Shown: positions 1 through 9,790, counted from the first letter of the stretch. The stretch: 64,000 nt of DNA from Corynebacterium sp. (GCA_030527885.1 JAUMZY010000003.1:1-64000); one strand, 5' to 3'. Numbers and translations are program-made. The notes: generated from the letters alone by a model not told the origin.

Positions 1-243
1 ATCAGCAGCAGCTGAAGCCTCAGAAACGGCAGCGGCAGAATCAGCGGCAGCAGACACTGGTGGTTCAGCGGTGAGCCGTTGCCGCGTGGCAGTGAGCTTC
101 CAAGTTGTGCCGGTGACCTGGGCGGTGGCTTCCCCATCCACATCAGCTGGGAAAGTAGCAATATCAGTATGCTCTTCTTCGAACAGGTGGACGAAATTGG
201 TGCCGTCGATTTTCTCGCGGTTGCCCCAACTGGTGTATTTCAT
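1..243 (-). CDS. Hypothetical protein, 3' end outside window
   Basis: This leftward reading frame starts at an ATG (243-241) preceded by a good GAGGAG ribosome site and stays open to the window edge, giving at least 81 codons. It begins MKYTSWGNREKIDGTNFV and turns into an Ala/Ser-rich stretch after about residue 65. No signal peptide or membrane segment is visible. It starts 47 bases after the glyS stop, so it is probably co-transcribed with glyS. I do not recognise the family and infer no function. Confidence 0.65.
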   Translation of the reverse strand, partial: MKYTSWGNREKIDGTNFVHLFEEEHTDIATFPADVDGEATAQVTGTTWKLTATRQRLTAEPPVSAAADSAAAVSEASAAAD

Positions 244-289
244 AGCAACTCCTCGATTGTGCGGATTGTACGCAGATTCTGGGCAGCCA

Positions 290-1684
290 CTAGCAGCCCA
301 CCAGCTGGGCACCCAAGTAAGCCAGAAGGTCGGCGATCTTCACGCGCTCCTGCGCCATGGTGTCCCGCTCCCGAACCGTAACGGCCTGGTCTTCGAGGCT
401 ATCAAAGTCCACCGTCACGCAGAACGGCGTGCCGATTTCATCCTGCCGCCGGTAACGGCGACCAATAGCACCAGACGTGTCGTAATCCACATTCCAGAGT
501 TTGCGCAGATCAGCGGCAACCTTTTCCGCGGTGGGCAGCAACGTATCCTTCTTAGACAGCGGCAACACCGCAACCTTCACCGGGGCGATACGGCGATCCA
601 GGCGCAACACCGTGCGCTTATCCACCCCACCCTTAGCATTGGGGGCCTCATCCTCATGGTAGGCATCGCACAGGAAGGCCATCATGGCGCGGGTCAGGCC
701 GAAGGACGGCTCGATCACGTGCGGCACGTAGCGCTCCCCGCTGGCCTGATCAAAGTAGGACAAGTCTTCGCCGGAATGCTTGATGTGGGAGCCCAGGTCG
801 TAATCCGTGCGGTTGGCCACACCCATGAGTTCGCCCCACTCGTTGCCTTGGAACCCAAAGCGGTATTCAAAGTCGATGGTGCCGGCGGAATAGTGGGCGC
901 GTTCTTCCTGCGGCACGTCGAACTGCCGCATGTTTTCCGGATTAATGCCCAGGTCAATGAACCAATCCCAGCAGGCATCCACCCATTCGGTGAATTTTTC
1001 GGCGGCTTGCTCCGGCGGCACGAAGTATTCAATTTCCATCTGTTCGAATTCCCGGGTGCGGAAGATGAAGTTACCTGGGGTGATTTCGTTGCGGAAGGCT
1101 TTACCCACCTGGCCGATGCCAAACGGGAGCTTCATGCGGGCCGTCGTTTGCACGTTTTTGAAGTTGATGAAAATGCCCTGGGCGGTTTCCGGCCGCATGT
1201 AGTGCAGGCCTTGTTCGTTATCGACCGGGCCGAGGAAGGTCTTCATCAGACCCGAAAACATTTGCGGTTCAGTCCAAGCGCCAGGCTGGCCGGTCTCTGG
1301 GTCTGGCACGTCAGCCAGGCCGTTTGCCGGCGGGTGGCCGTGCTTCTGTTCGTAGGCTTCGAGTAGGTGATCGGCGCGGTAGCGTTTGTGAGTGTGCAGG
1401 GATTCCACCAAGGGGTCAGTGAAGGTTTCCACGTGGCCGGAGGCTTCCCAGACTTGGCGCGGCAGGATGATGGAGGAATCCAGGCCGACCATATCAGCGC
1501 GACCTTGCACGAATGTACGCCACCATTGCTTCTTAATATTCTCTTTGAGTTCCACGCCGAGTGGACCATAATCCCAGGCTGAGCGAGTGCCGCCGTAGAT
1601 TTCGCCGCATGGATATACCAAGCCACGTCGCTTACATAGATTCACCACACTGTCAATGACACTATTAGCGCTACTCGCTGCCAT
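290..1684 (-). CDS. glyS: Glycyl-tRNA synthetase, homodimeric type
   Basis: Charges tRNA-Gly with glycine using ATP in the cytoplasm. The 464-residue product is the single-chain class II enzyme (alpha2, eukaryote/actinobacteria type), not the two-subunit E. coli form. It opens with [16 protein letters not shown], and its centre carries the class II motif 2 region ([21 protein letters not shown]) followed by the anticodon-binding domain (about residues 360-460). The ATG is preceded by AAAGGAG, which fixes the start. The neighbouring arsR-zur pair is divergent, an arrangement also known from other corynebacteria and mycobacteria. The length is normal for the family. Confidence 0.97.
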   Translation of the reverse strand: MAASSANSVIDSVVNLCKRRGLVYPCGEIYGGTRSAWDYGPLGVELKENIKKQWWRTFVQGRADMVGLDSSIILPRQVWEASGHVETFTDPLVESLHTHKRYRADHLLEAYEQKHGHPPANGLADVPDPETGQPGAWTEPQMFSGLMKTFLGPVDNEQGLHYMRPETAQGIFINFKNVQTTARMKLPFGIGQVGKAFRNEITPGNFIFRTREFEQMEIEYFVPPEQAAEKFTEWVDACWDWFIDLGINPENMRQFDVPQEERAHYSAGTIDFEYRFGFQGNEWGELMGVANRTDYDLGSHIKHSGEDLSYFDQASGERYVPHVIEPSFGLTRAMMAFLCDAYHEDEAPNAKGGVDKRTVLRLDRRIAPVKVAVLPLSKKDTLLPTAEKVAADLRKLWNVDYDTSGAIGRRYRRQDEIGTPFCVTVDFDSLEDQAVTVRERDTMAQERVKIADLLAYLGAQLVGC

Positions 1685-2536
1685 AAGTCCTTATTCTCCT
1701 TTGAACCGGTTATGTCACTCTTGCTCAAGGATACTTACCCGGCCTACCCGGTCTAAAATCCAAGAAGCAATATAAAACAACAGTTGTTAACTGTACTCGT
1801 TTGTGGTGGATTGCCGGAGTGGTTTTATCGTCACGCGCGATTATTGCTTATCGACGGCCCGCCGCTTGCTTATCGACGCCCACCGACGGCGGTTGGTGCT
1901 GCTGGTTGCACTGGTTTGCGGTGGCGGCGGTGGGCATTTGCCGCATAACATTACATTTGATTTATATTTCCGCATTATTTTCATGGAATCATTTTGTAAA
2001 TTTTATCAATAGTAATCTTTTGCATACTTTCCGCACATTTTCACGCTTGCTTTAAGGCTCCACACACGCATTCTTATGGAATTGCTTAAACTTTAGCAGA
2101 TTTTAGAATTTCTGCTAGTCTAAATGATTTGTCATTTCTGTACCGGCAATAAACAGCGTTTATGAAAAAGATCTCTGGTTTTTTCATACAGACTCCCACT
2201 TTTACCCACACATTGGGGTAGTTCCGCCACGCCCACTATGCAATGGAATTGGAAATTTTTTGCGCAATATGAGCAAGTACCACCCGCCAAGCTGCGCTAT
2301 TAATGAAACCAAGATCAATGACATATATTCCATATAAGTTTAGTCGTGCGAACTATATGATATCTGTCGCAAAAATGCTAGGTTAGATGGTGATCAAGTT
2401 CCAGCAATCGTCATGACCTTGGAGTCTGTTGGCGATTCATCACTAAAGAATTTTCATAATTTATATGTTTTTGCTGCGCTACGCACCTCCATCGCAGTCA
2501 TCCACTGAGATGGCCGTAACCTTTAGGCAGGGCATC
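1685..2536. other. Long intergenic region between glyS and arsR
   Basis: About 850 bases without a convincing gene, separating the divergent glyS and arsR genes. It is GC-rich up to about 1945 and AT-rich after that. It holds a short inverted repeat near the glyS side (1780-1794, ACAGTT-GTT-AACTGT), two direct copies of the GCTTATCGACG word (1846 and 1868), and several ATAT-rich palindromic stretches around 2320-2360 that could be operator sites for the ArsR-type regulator. No tRNA or leader structure could be recognised. Confidence 0.6.
1846..1878 (+). repeat. Two direct copies of GCTTATCGACG
   Basis: Exact copies at 1846-1856 and 1868-1878, 22 bases apart in the same direction. The second continues as GCCCACC and is preceded by GCTT, the longer form also seen at 26323 and 47395. 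Confidence 0.85.
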
Positions 2537-3052
2537 ATGACTACCGGTAACACTCCCGAAGCACCATTCACCGAGCCCGTCAGCAAATTATCCGTCTATC
2601 CCTTCTTTCAAGAACCCATCACAACCGACGTAGACGAGACGGCACCTACCCACGCTGACCAGCAAGTATCCCCGGAAGAATCCCCCGAAAATCACGCCAT
2701 TCCCCATGCTGGCAAACCCCGAAACGCAATCACCCATATTGATCCCATCGTCTTGGCTGATTCCGCTCAGATTTTCAAGGCGCTTGATTCCGCCACTCGA
2801 TTGCAAATAATTCATTTGTTATCGCAAAAGGAGCACTTTGTTTATGAGCTGGTGGAGACCTTAGGCAGCAGTCAACCCCTGATCAGCCAGCATTTGCGGA
2901 TTTTACGTAAAGCTAAAATTGTCGATTGTAAACGGGACGGCCGGCTCATTACCTACAGTCTGCGCTGCCCCGATGTGCTTAAAATCGTTGATCTTGCAGC
3001 CACCGCATGCTGCGGAAAGAAGCAAAAAGCCGCCCTCAAGCATCGTGCTTAA
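2537..3052 (+). CDS. ArsR/SmtB-family metal-responsive repressor
   Basis: A winged-helix repressor expected to bind DNA when metal-free and to release it on binding zinc or a similar metal. The product is 171 residues if started at ATG 2537, which has AGGCAGGG just upstream; in-frame starts at 2510 and 2465 are possible. The first 60 residues are a Pro/Glu-rich, probably disordered extension. The HTH region follows (KALDSATRLQIIHLL, then SQPLISQHLRILRKA), with Cys-rich residues near the C-terminus (TACCGKK). It lies directly upstream of zur in the same direction, the SmtB-Zur pair known from M. tuberculosis and C. glutamicum, so a role in zinc homeostasis is likely. Confidence 0.88.
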   Translation: MTTGNTPEAPFTEPVSKLSVYPFFQEPITTDVDETAPTHADQQVSPEESPENHAIPHAGKPRNAITHIDPIVLADSAQIFKALDSATRLQIIHLLSQKEHFVYELVETLGSSQPLISQHLRILRKAKIVDCKRDGRLITYSLRCPDVLKIVDLAATACCGKKQKAALKHRA

Positions 3053-3069
3053 CCAGCTTGGTCCCCACG

Positions 3070-3103
3070 CCCGGTTGTGGTTGAAACCGCAACCGGGTTT
3101 TTT
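3070..3103 (+). terminator. Rho-independent terminator after arsR gene
   Basis: A GC-rich hairpin (CCCGGTTG...CAACCGGG with inner GG/CC pairs) is followed by six T residues, 18 bases after the arsR stop. It suggests that arsR and zur are not simply one transcript. Confidence 0.85.
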
Positions 3104-3395
3104 CAATAAAGCTGCTGCTAAGTCCGGCTTTTGTGGATTTTTAGCACTTCAGGCGGAGAAAAATATCTTTGCGTTATTGACAATGCGCGCTTAGGATTGA
3201 AAATAACTTGCTATAACGTTTGTTGTAACAGGATGTTCGCTATTTTAGGGAACTCGTAAAATCACATAGCCACCGAATGCCATCACTGGTGCGGGTGGGT
3301 CACGACCAGCCGCACCGATCACTGATGCCCATCCGACCACCCTGGTTTTACTCATAAAAGTGCTACTCATTCACCTATAACCTGAAAGGGTTACC
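3104..3395 (+). promoter_or_regulatory. zur upstream region
   Basis: About 290 bases between the terminator and zur. A TTGACA box lies at 3177-3182, with the weak -10 candidate AAAATA 17 bases downstream and a better TATAAC at 3212. Such a start would leave a leader of roughly 180 bases. No Zur box could be identified with confidence by eye. Confidence 0.35.
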
Positions 3396-3806
3396 ATGGA
3401 TCAATCCGTGCCTAAGCTGGGCGTACGCAGTACTCGACAGCGCACCGCAGTTGTCAATCTACTCCGAGAGATGGAAAATTTTGCCTCCGCAAAAACCATC
3501 CATCAGGAATTAATCAAGCGGGATCTGAAAGTCGGCCTCACCACCGTGTACCGCACGCTCCAGTCCTTGAGCGATGTCAAAGCGGTTGATGTCCTCCACA
3601 TGTCCAACGGCGAAAGCCTCTACCGGCACTGCCGCAATAATGAGCACCATCATCACCTGGTGTGCACGCAATGCGGCCGCACCGTCGAGATTGATGGCGG
3701 CCCGGTGGAGCAGTGGGCGAACGAGGTTGCTAATAAATATGGATTCCGGCTTACTGGCCACGACGCCGAAGTCTTCGGCCTATGCGATAAATGTTTCGTT
3801 GCATAG
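3396..3806 (+). CDS. zur: Zinc uptake regulator, Fur family
   Basis: A 136-residue Fur-family repressor. Helix-turn-helix residues lie at about 40-65 (KVGLTTVYRTLQSLSD), the metal-binding His cluster HHHHLVC at about 87-93, and two structural zinc pairs, CTQC and CDKC. Assignment to Zur rather than iron-sensing Fur rests on gene order (glyS, arsR, zur), because corynebacteria use DtxR for iron. The start ATG follows GAAAGGG at a good distance. The gene converges on the ferritin-like/VIT transporter gene, and the two share an overlapping hairpin region. Confidence 0.92.
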   Translation: MDQSVPKLGVRSTRQRTAVVNLLREMENFASAKTIHQELIKRDLKVGLTTVYRTLQSLSDVKAVDVLHMSNGESLYRHCRNNEHHHHLVCTQCGRTVEIDGGPVEQWANEVANKYGFRLTGHDAEVFGLCDKCFVA

Positions 3807-3840
3807 CAGCAAGCAAACCTAGCACCGTGGTGTGCTGCTA
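3804..3840. terminator. Hairpin between convergent zur and VIT gene
   Basis: TAGCAGCA (3804-3811) pairs with TGCTGCTA (3833-3840), with a further inner AGCAC/GTGCT pairing. It overlaps both stop codons. No long T run is visible on either strand, so it may act weakly in both directions. Confidence 0.45.
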
Positions 3841-4950
3841 ACTCACCACAACGCCAAACAGCATGCCCAGCAGGTAAGTCACGCCGGCCGCAAGCATGCC
3901 CACGGCAAGCTGCCGCAATGCCCGCATCAGCGGCGGCTTGCCGGACAGCACCCCAGTGATGGCGCCCGTCACCATGAGCGCCAACCCCACCAGCACGGTT
4001 CCCACAATGCCCGCCGCCATCTGCGGCATGTTGAAGAAGAAGGGAATCACCGGAATCAGCGCGCCCGTGCCGAAACACATGAAGCTGGAAAACGCCGCCG
4101 TCCACGGGCTGCTGGTGGTTTCGTCTTTCTCCACATCGGCGCCGGCCATCATTTCGGCATCTACGTTTTGCGAGCCCTTGATCTGCGCAAATACCTTGTT
4201 AGCTTGCTCTTGGGCTTCGGCTTCGCTCATGCCGCGCGCCCGGTAAACCAACGCGAGTTCATTGGCATCCACGTCCAATTGCGGCACCATGCTGCCGGTC
4301 TCTGGGTGGGGGTGCGACGCCTCCAGGAGTTCATTTTGGGACTTCACCGAAATGTACTCGCCGGCGCCCATGGAAAGGGCACCGGACAACAAACCAGAAA
4401 TGCCGGTGAGCAGGATGATGTTATTGGACATTCCTCCGGCGCCCATCACGCCCAGCACGAGGGCGAGGTTGGACACCAGCCCATCGTTGGCGCCGAAGAC
4501 GGCGGCCCGGAAGTTGCCGCTCATTTGTTCCCGCCCGCGGGCGGCGAGGCCGCGCACCACTTCGGCGTGGATGGCCTCGTCGGCTTTCATTTGTTCCGTG
4601 GCATCATCGTCATCAACGTAGGGGCTGCGGGATTCTGCGGTTTGCATCATGGCCAGCGCGAACACGGTGCCGAAGCGGCGGGCGAGGAATCCCATGACGC
4701 GCGTCGAAAAGCTGGGGGTGCGGGGGAAGCCCACTTCATAGCCTAGTTTGTTGCGCCAGTATTCTTCATGGCGGACTTCGGCTTCGGCGACGGCCAAGAG
4801 GATTTCGCGTTCCTCGCCGTCGCGTTTGCGGGCGAGTTCGCGGTACACGGCGGCTTCGGCGCGTTCGTTGGCGAGGTATTGTTGCCAGCGGCGAATTTGT
4901 TTGGCCGTGGGGTTGGGGCGGGAGTCGGGTTGGGAAGTCTGCTCTATCAC
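3838..4950 (-). CDS. Ferritin-like domain fused to VIT1/CCC1-type iron/manganese transporter
   Basis: Expected to move ferrous iron or manganese out of the cytoplasm. The 370-residue product has two parts. Residues 20-150 form a ferritin-like four-helix unit with metal-ligand type residues (ANERAE at about 27-32, EAEVRHEEYW at about 56-65). The VIT1 membrane domain starts at about 155 with GANDGLVSNLALVLGV and has roughly five transmembrane helices, three of them at the C-terminus. This layout matches the MbfA/erythrin-VIT family. The start is GTG 4950, one base after the uppS stop, so translation is probably coupled to uppS. Confidence 0.88.
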   Translation of the reverse strand: MIEQTSQPDSRPNPTAKQIRRWQQYLANERAEAAVYRELARKRDGEEREILLAVAEAEVRHEEYWRNKLGYEVGFPRTPSFSTRVMGFLARRFGTVFALAMMQTAESRSPYVDDDDATEQMKADEAIHAEVVRGLAARGREQMSGNFRAAVFGANDGLVSNLALVLGVMGAGGMSNNIILLTGISGLLSGALSMGAGEYISVKSQNELLEASHPHPETGSMVPQLDVDANELALVYRARGMSEAEAQEQANKVFAQIKGSQNVDAEMMAGADVEKDETTSSPWTAAFSSFMCFGTGALIPVIPFFFNMPQMAAGIVGTVLVGLALMVTGAITGVLSGKPPLMRALRQLAVGMLAAGVTYLLGMLFGVVVS

Positions 4951-4951
4951 G

Positions 4952-5689
4952 TTATTTTGTTCCTCCGAACCGGCGGTCGCGTTTGGCGTATTCTTCTACT
5001 GCGTCGAATAAATCCTGTGGTGTGTAATCAGGGAACAGTTTATTCTGATAGACCATTTCTGCATAGGCAGACTGCCATAATAAAAAGTTTGACGTGCGTT
5101 TTTCCCCGGAGGGGCGTAGAAATAGGTCCACATCTGGCATGTCTGGCTCGTCGAGGAAGGTCTGAAAGTTCTTTTCGGTGATGTCTTCGGGCCGTAGTTC
5201 GCCGCGTTGGGCTCGGCGGACGATTTCGCGGACGCCGTCGATGATTTCGGCCCGGCCGCCGTAATTGACGCACATGAATAGAGTCATGTTGGTGTTGTGT
5301 TGGGTGAGTTCTTCGGCGGATTGGAGTTCGCGTAGCACGCTGCGCCACAGGCGGGGGCGGCGCCCTACCCAGCGAACTTTGACGCCGCGTTCGTGGAGCC
5401 ACATTTTTTGCCGTGCGAGTACGTCGCGGTTGAAGCCCATCAAAAACCGCACTTCGTCGGCAGAGCGGCGCCAGTTTTCCGTCGAAAAGGCGTAGGCGGA
5501 CAGGTAGGGTATGCCTAGTGCTTGGCAGGCCGCCACCATGTCTAATAACACTGCCTCGCCCCGCTTGTGGCCTTCGGTGCGTTTGAGACCGCGGCGTTCT
5601 GCCCAACGGCCGTTGCCGTCCATCACGAGGGCGATGTGGTTGGGTAGGAACTCGGCGGGTATATTCGGCGGCGTTAATTCTTCAGTCAC
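4952..5689 (-). CDS. uppS: Cis-prenyltransferase, (poly)prenyl diphosphate synthase
   Basis: Builds the long-chain Z-polyprenyl diphosphate lipid carrier (C50 or C55) used for peptidoglycan and arabinogalactan synthesis by adding isopentenyl units. The 245-residue product has the family signature [12 protein letters not shown] at 23-34 (the Asp binds the Mg-diphosphate), FSTENW in the middle, and [21 protein letters not shown] near the C-terminus. The start is GTG 5689. Its place directly after recO matches the mycobacterial decaprenyl diphosphate synthase gene, so C50 product specificity is likely but cannot be proved from the sequence. Confidence 0.95.
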   Translation of the reverse strand: MTEELTPPNIPAEFLPNHIALVMDGNGRWAERRGLKRTEGHKRGEAVLLDMVAACQALGIPYLSAYAFSTENWRRSADEVRFLMGFNRDVLARQKMWLHERGVKVRWVGRRPRLWRSVLRELQSAEELTQHNTNMTLFMCVNYGGRAEIIDGVREIVRRAQRGELRPEDITEKNFQTFLDEPDMPDVDLFLRPSGEKRTSNFLLWQSAYAEMVYQNKLFPDYTPQDLFDAVEEYAKRDRRFGGTK

Positions 5690-5723
5690 GGGTTATATTG
5701 TGCCAAACTTTGGTTCGAGGTTG

Positions 5724-6461
5724 TTAAGCCTGATCGAGCACGCTGAAGCTGGATAATTTTCGTTCGGTGTGCCACTGCCAATGTGCTTTGGTGAGTTGGT
5801 GGATGGCGGTGGCGAACCGTGGGGGGTGGTCCATGATGAGGCCCAGGGCAGCATCCCATTGGTCGCGTTGCAGCAGCCACATGGCGTGTAGTACTTCTGG
5901 GTCGACTTCGGCGGCTTTGTGGGGGCGGCAGTGTTCGCATACTGCGCCACCTGGGTAGGGGTGGAAGGAGTGGTGGGGGCCGGGGGTTTGGCATTGGGCG
6001 CAGTGGAAGAGGCTGGGGGCCCAGCCGGCTAGGTCCATGGCTTGCAGCAGGAAGGCGTCGAGTCGCAGTTTCGGTTCGGTGGTGTGTTGCAGTTGCTTGA
6101 GCGTGTCGACGACCAACGGATACAAGTGTTCTTCATGGGATTGGGCGAGGCGTTCCGCGGCCTCTAGCACTGCCGACGCGGCAGAGTAGCAGGTTAAGTC
6201 GGTGATGATACCGGTGGCGTAGAAGCCGACGGTGTCGGCGGCGGTGATGGATTCCAGCCCGCGGCCGGCATAAAATTGCACGTCGAGTTCCACGAAGGGT
6301 TGCAGCCGGGATCCGAATCGGCTTTTGGCGCGCCGCACGCCTTTGGCCACGCCGCGCACAAGGCCGCGGCCTTGGGTGAGGAACACGATGATGCGGTCCG
6401 CTTCGACCAGGTCATAGGTGCGGATGATGAGTGCTCGTTCCCGGTAGGATTCCCGTGGCAT
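5724..6461 (-). CDS. recO: DNA repair protein RecO
   Basis: Mediator of recombinational repair that helps RecR load RecA on SSB-coated single-stranded DNA. The 245-residue product begins with an OB-fold (RERALIIRTYDLVEADRIIVFLTQG) and carries a C-terminal zinc-finger-like region with two cysteine pairs (CAQC at about 155 and CEHC about 20 residues later). It starts at ATG 6461, 22 bases after era, and its stop lies 34 bases before uppS, so era-recO-uppS reads as one operon. Confidence 0.95.
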   Translation of the reverse strand: MPRESYRERALIIRTYDLVEADRIIVFLTQGRGLVRGVAKGVRRAKSRFGSRLQPFVELDVQFYAGRGLESITAADTVGFYATGIITDLTCYSAASAVLEAAERLAQSHEEHLYPLVVDTLKQLQHTTEPKLRLDAFLLQAMDLAGWAPSLFHCAQCQTPGPHHSFHPYPGGAVCEHCRPHKAAEVDPEVLHAMWLLQRDQWDAALGLIMDHPPRFATAIHQLTKAHWQWHTERKLSSFSVLDQA

Positions 6462-6483
6462 GCCGTATCGCCCTTAATTTTTT

Positions 6484-7401
6484 TTAAAATCCGAGTCGGC
6501 CCAGTTGCTTGGGGTCGGATTGCCAGTTTTTCAGCACTTTGATGCGCAGGTCCAGGTACACGTTACTGCCGAGGAGCTCGCAGATTTGCGGGCGGGCGTT
6601 GTGGATGATGCGGCCGAAGCGGCGGCCGTTTTTGCCCAGGATGATGTCTTTTTGGCTGGGGCGCTCCACGTAAATGATGACGTGGACGTCTTGCACATCG
6701 GGGCGTTCCTCGTTGGGGATGATTTCATCCACTTCGACAGCCACGGAGTGTGGAAGTTCGTCTTTCAGCCCCGACAGGGCGGCCTCGCGCACCAATTCGG
6801 CAATGCGGGTGTTGGTGTCATCGTCGGTGATGTGGTCGTCAGGATAAAACTTTGGGCCTTCGGGCAGCAGCGACACGATGACGTCGAGAAGCACATCGCG
6901 TTGCTCCCCGGTGACGGCAGAGACGGGGACGACATCGCTGTCGGGGCCGAGGAGTTCGTGCAGGGCCATGAGTTGGTGGGCGACTTGGTCGCGGCTGACT
7001 TTGTCCACCTTGGTCACCACCCCGAGCAGTGGGGTTTTGGGGGCGACTTTGCGCACGTTGTCGAGGGTCCACCGGTCGCCGGGGCCGATTTTTTCGTCCG
7101 CAGGGATGGTGATGGCGATGAGGTCCATGTCGGAGTAGGTGTCTTTGACCACCTCGTTGAGGCGTTCGCCGAGGAGGGTGCGGGGTCGGTGTAAACCGGG
7201 CGTGTCAACCACAATGATTTGGGCATCGTCGCGGTGGACGATGCCGCGGATTGGATGCCGGGTGGTTTCCGGCTGATTGGCGGTGATGGCGATCTTCTGC
7301 CCCACCAGGGCATTAGTTAATGTTGACTTGCCGGTGTTGGGTCGGCCCACAAAACACATGAAACCAGAACGAAAGCCGTCTGGGGTATCGGTGAAATCCA
7401 C
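6484..7401 (-). CDS. era: Ribosome-assembly GTPase Era
   Basis: GTPase that binds the 3' end of 16S rRNA during 30S maturation. G-motifs are visible: GRPNTGKST (G1), DTPG (G3) and TKVD (G4). A C-terminal KH domain carries GKNGRRFGRIIHNAR. An upstream in-frame ATG at 7437 exists, but AAGGAG sits about 5 bases before GTG 7401, so I chose that start (305 residues, normal length). The gene opens the era-recO-uppS-VIT run. Confidence 0.95.
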   Translation of the reverse strand: MDFTDTPDGFRSGFMCFVGRPNTGKSTLTNALVGQKIAITANQPETTRHPIRGIVHRDDAQIIVVDTPGLHRPRTLLGERLNEVVKDTYSDMDLIAITIPADEKIGPGDRWTLDNVRKVAPKTPLLGVVTKVDKVSRDQVAHQLMALHELLGPDSDVVPVSAVTGEQRDVLLDVIVSLLPEGPKFYPDDHITDDDTNTRIAELVREAALSGLKDELPHSVAVEVDEIIPNEERPDVQDVHVIIYVERPSQKDIILGKNGRRFGRIIHNARPQICELLGSNVYLDLRIKVLKNWQSDPKQLGRLGF

Positions 7402-7452
7402 CTGACTCCTTATATAGAATTCGAATGCCGTGCGCATCTAACTGTAGCAATA

Positions 7453-7483
7453 AACCGTCCCACCATTGGAGTGGCGGACGGTT
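7453..7483 (-). terminator. Hairpin terminator after pdxY
   Basis: AACCGTCC pairs with GGACGGTT around an inner CCAC/GTGG pairing. Read leftward it ends in TTTATTG, and it lies 31 bases after the pdxY stop, separating pdxY from the era operon. Confidence 0.7.
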
Positions 7484-7513
7484 AACGGCATGTGGTGAGC
7501 ACTGAGATGATCT

Positions 7514-8365
7514 TTAGGCGATCTTTTCCACTTCGAATTGCAGCTTGGGATGCGCATAGGATTCCTGGGCATCAATGACCAACAACTCGCGGGAATCCTT
7601 CGAGTGCGTGAGTTCGATCAGGTCGAAGACGGACGAAGCGGTCTTGGCCAGCGCACTGGCCGCATCCTTGTCCCGAATGTAGTGGCCGGTGAACAGGGCG
7701 GCGGTGACGTCGCCGGAGCCGTTGCGCTTGAAGTCCAGGAAGGGGGTTTGGACTTTCCAAGCACCCTGGTCATTAACGGCGATCATTTCAATGGTGTTAT
7801 CCGGCCGGTCGGGGCGCAGCACGGAGGTGACCAGGATGGTTTCGGGGCCAATCTTACGGGCCGCTTCAGCAGCTTTGAGGGTGGAATCAATATCGTCAGC
7901 CTCCACACCGGTAAGGTATGAGAGTTCGAACTGGTTTGGGGTGATGATGTCCGCCACGGGCACAACTTTGTCGCGCAACAATGGTGGGATCAAATCAGAG
8001 ACGAAGCACCCGGATTTGGCGTTGCCCATCACGGGGTCGCACGCATAGAGCGCATTGGGGTTTTCGGCTTTGATCTTTGCGACGGCCCCAACAATCACAT
8101 CTGCAATATCGGAACCACCCTGGTAGCCGGACAGAATTGCATCAATCTGCGGGAACGCGCCCCGGGCCTGCACCCCAGCGATGACACTTTCGACTTGTGC
8201 TGCCGGAATGAGCTCACCAGTCCATTCGCCATAACCAGTGTGGTTGGAGAAATTCACGGTGTGCACCGGCCACACTTCGTGGCCAATGCGCTGAAGGGGA
8301 AAAACTGCGGCGGAGTTACCCACATGCCCGTACGACACATGGGATTGAATTGAAAGAATTGCCAT
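7514..8365 (-). CDS. pdxY: Pyridoxal kinase PdxY
   Basis: Phosphorylates pyridoxal to pyridoxal 5'-phosphate in the B6 salvage pathway; ribokinase-like fold. With ATG 8365 the product is 283 residues and starts MAILSIQSHVSYGHVGNSAA, the canonical pyridoxal kinase N-terminus. The anion-hole/catalytic motif NGSGDVTAALFTGH lies near residue 220 and CDPVMG near 120. The ribosome site is weak. In mycobacteria this slot between era and the CorC-type gene is used differently, so pdxY looks like a local insertion. Confidence 0.93.
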   Translation of the reverse strand: MAILSIQSHVSYGHVGNSAAVFPLQRIGHEVWPVHTVNFSNHTGYGEWTGELIPAAQVESVIAGVQARGAFPQIDAILSGYQGGSDIADVIVGAVAKIKAENPNALYACDPVMGNAKSGCFVSDLIPPLLRDKVVPVADIITPNQFELSYLTGVEADDIDSTLKAAEAARKIGPETILVTSVLRPDRPDNTIEMIAVNDQGAWKVQTPFLDFKRNGSGDVTAALFTGHYIRDKDAASALAKTASSVFDLIELTHSKDSRELLVIDAQESYAHPKLQFEVEKIA

Positions 8366-8428
8366 GTTTATATATCTTGCGCCAAAGACGACGAAAAGAA
8401 AATTTTGGCCCCACAACCCAGACGGGTT

Positions 8429-9790
8429 TTATTCATCCGCAGCAGCATCATCGGCATCAAGGTTGCGGTGCTTATCCAAATCCTCATTCCGCACCAGCAT
8501 GGTCACGTCCACTACCCGCACGCTGATACGCCCCCGGCGATCCCGCCCCCCAATGGCCTTCAGCCGCAAACCACTGGTTTCCACCTCAGTATTCGGCAAC
8601 GGCACCCGCCCCTTAACGAAGGCAATAAGGCCCGCCACCGTATCAATCTGATCCGTGATATCCGAACCAAACTCAATATCAATATCATGATCATCCTCGA
8701 TGCGTTCCGCCAGGTCATCGAGTTGCAGGCGGCTCACCACCCGGTAATGGTACGGATCCTCCGGATCCTGCACAATCGGCGTGATCTCCGCCTCATCGTA
8801 TTCATCCGTGATCTCCCCGACGATTTCCTCCAAAATGTCCTCGATGGAAATGAGGCCGGCGACGCCCCCAAACTCGTCGACAAGCAAAGCGATATGGAAC
8901 TGCTCACGCTGCATCTCATCCAATAACGTGTCAAGCTTCTTCGAATCCGGGATGAAATGCGCCGCCCGCATAATCTCATTAACCAGCAGGTTTTTATCAA
9001 CCCCGGTGGTTGAATGCATGCGCTTCACCACATCCTTGAGATACACCACGCCCACAACATCATCCACGCTCTCCCCAATCACCGGAATGCGCGAATGCCC
9101 CGACTTGATGCACAAATTCAAAGCCTGGGTGGCGGTTTTACCCGACTCAATCCACACCATTTCCGGCCTAGGCACCATGACTTCCCGCGCGATGCTATCC
9201 GACAAGTCAATGACGTTTTGAATCATGCGGCTATCCACCTCAACCTCACCCTTGGACTGGGCGATTTCCACCATCTCCTTCAACTCCACCTCAGTGGAAT
9301 ACGGCCCATCCTGAAACCCCCGGCCCGGCGCCAAAATATTGCCAATTTTGATGAGAAATTTCGACAACGGATTGAAAACCCGGGATGTGGGCCGGAGGAA
9401 AAACGCCGCCGCCATGGACACCGTGTAGGGGTTTTGCCGCCCAATGGTGCGGGAGAACGCCCCCACCATGACGAAGGACAGTAACGTCACCCCGCCGATG
9501 GCCGCCACCAGCGCCCACGCCACATTGTCCAATGCCTCCATGGCGAGCATGGCGGTGAAGACGGCGGCGGTGGCGTCGAGGAGTTTCTGCCCCAGAATGA
9601 GCAGGTTAATGTTTTCTGCCCGGTGGTCGAGAATGAGCAGCAGGCGGCGGGCCGCACGGGAATCGGTTTCTTTGGCGATCTGTTCCACGCGGGCCCGGGA
9701 GCTGGCGGTGAGGGCTGCTTCGACGGTGTTGAACAGCCCGGAGAAAAACAGGGACACCACCGCGACGATGCCCAAAACCAAGGGGCTCAC
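8429..9790 (-). CDS. CNNM/CorC-type membrane protein with CBS domains
   Basis: Probable magnesium/cobalt transport or export protein of the HlyC/CorC family. The 453-residue product has a DUF21/CNNM membrane domain (residues 1-180, three to four hydrophobic helices), a CBS pair (about 205-330, including GHSRIPVIGESVDDVVGVVY and VDEFGGVAGLISIEDILEEIVGEI), and a C-terminal transporter-associated domain (about 345-430). The start is GTG 9790, immediately after the ybeY stop, so the two are translationally coupled. The ybeY-CorC pairing is standard in actinobacteria. Confidence 0.93.
   Translation of the reverse strand: MSPLVLGIVAVVSLFFSGLFNTVEAALTASSRARVEQIAKETDSRAARRLLLILDHRAENINLLILGQKLLDATAAVFTAMLAMEALDNVAWALVAAIGGVTLLSFVMVGAFSRTIGRQNPYTVSMAAAFFLRPTSRVFNPLSKFLIKIGNILAPGRGFQDGPYSTEVELKEMVEIAQSKGEVEVDSRMIQNVIDLSDSIAREVMVPRPEMVWIESGKTATQALNLCIKSGHSRIPVIGESVDDVVGVVYLKDVVKRMHSTTGVDKNLLVNEIMRAAHFIPDSKKLDTLLDEMQREQFHIALLVDEFGGVAGLISIEDILEEIVGEITDEYDEAEITPIVQDPEDPYHYRVVSRLQLDDLAERIEDDHDIDIEFGSDITDQIDTVAGLIAFVKGRVPLPNTEVETSGLRLKAIGGRDRRGRISVRVVDVTMLVRNEDLDKHRNLDADDAAADE

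Noticed and set aside
71..1366. Long rightward frame opposite glyS
   Set aside because: It lies on the antisense strand of an obvious aminoacyl-tRNA synthetase and has no ribosome site or recognisable domain; the same holds for many other long antisense frames in this GC-rich DNA.
3104..3395. Zur box upstream of zur
   Set aside because: Some AT-rich palindromic fragments exist, but none matches a Zur consensus well enough to call.
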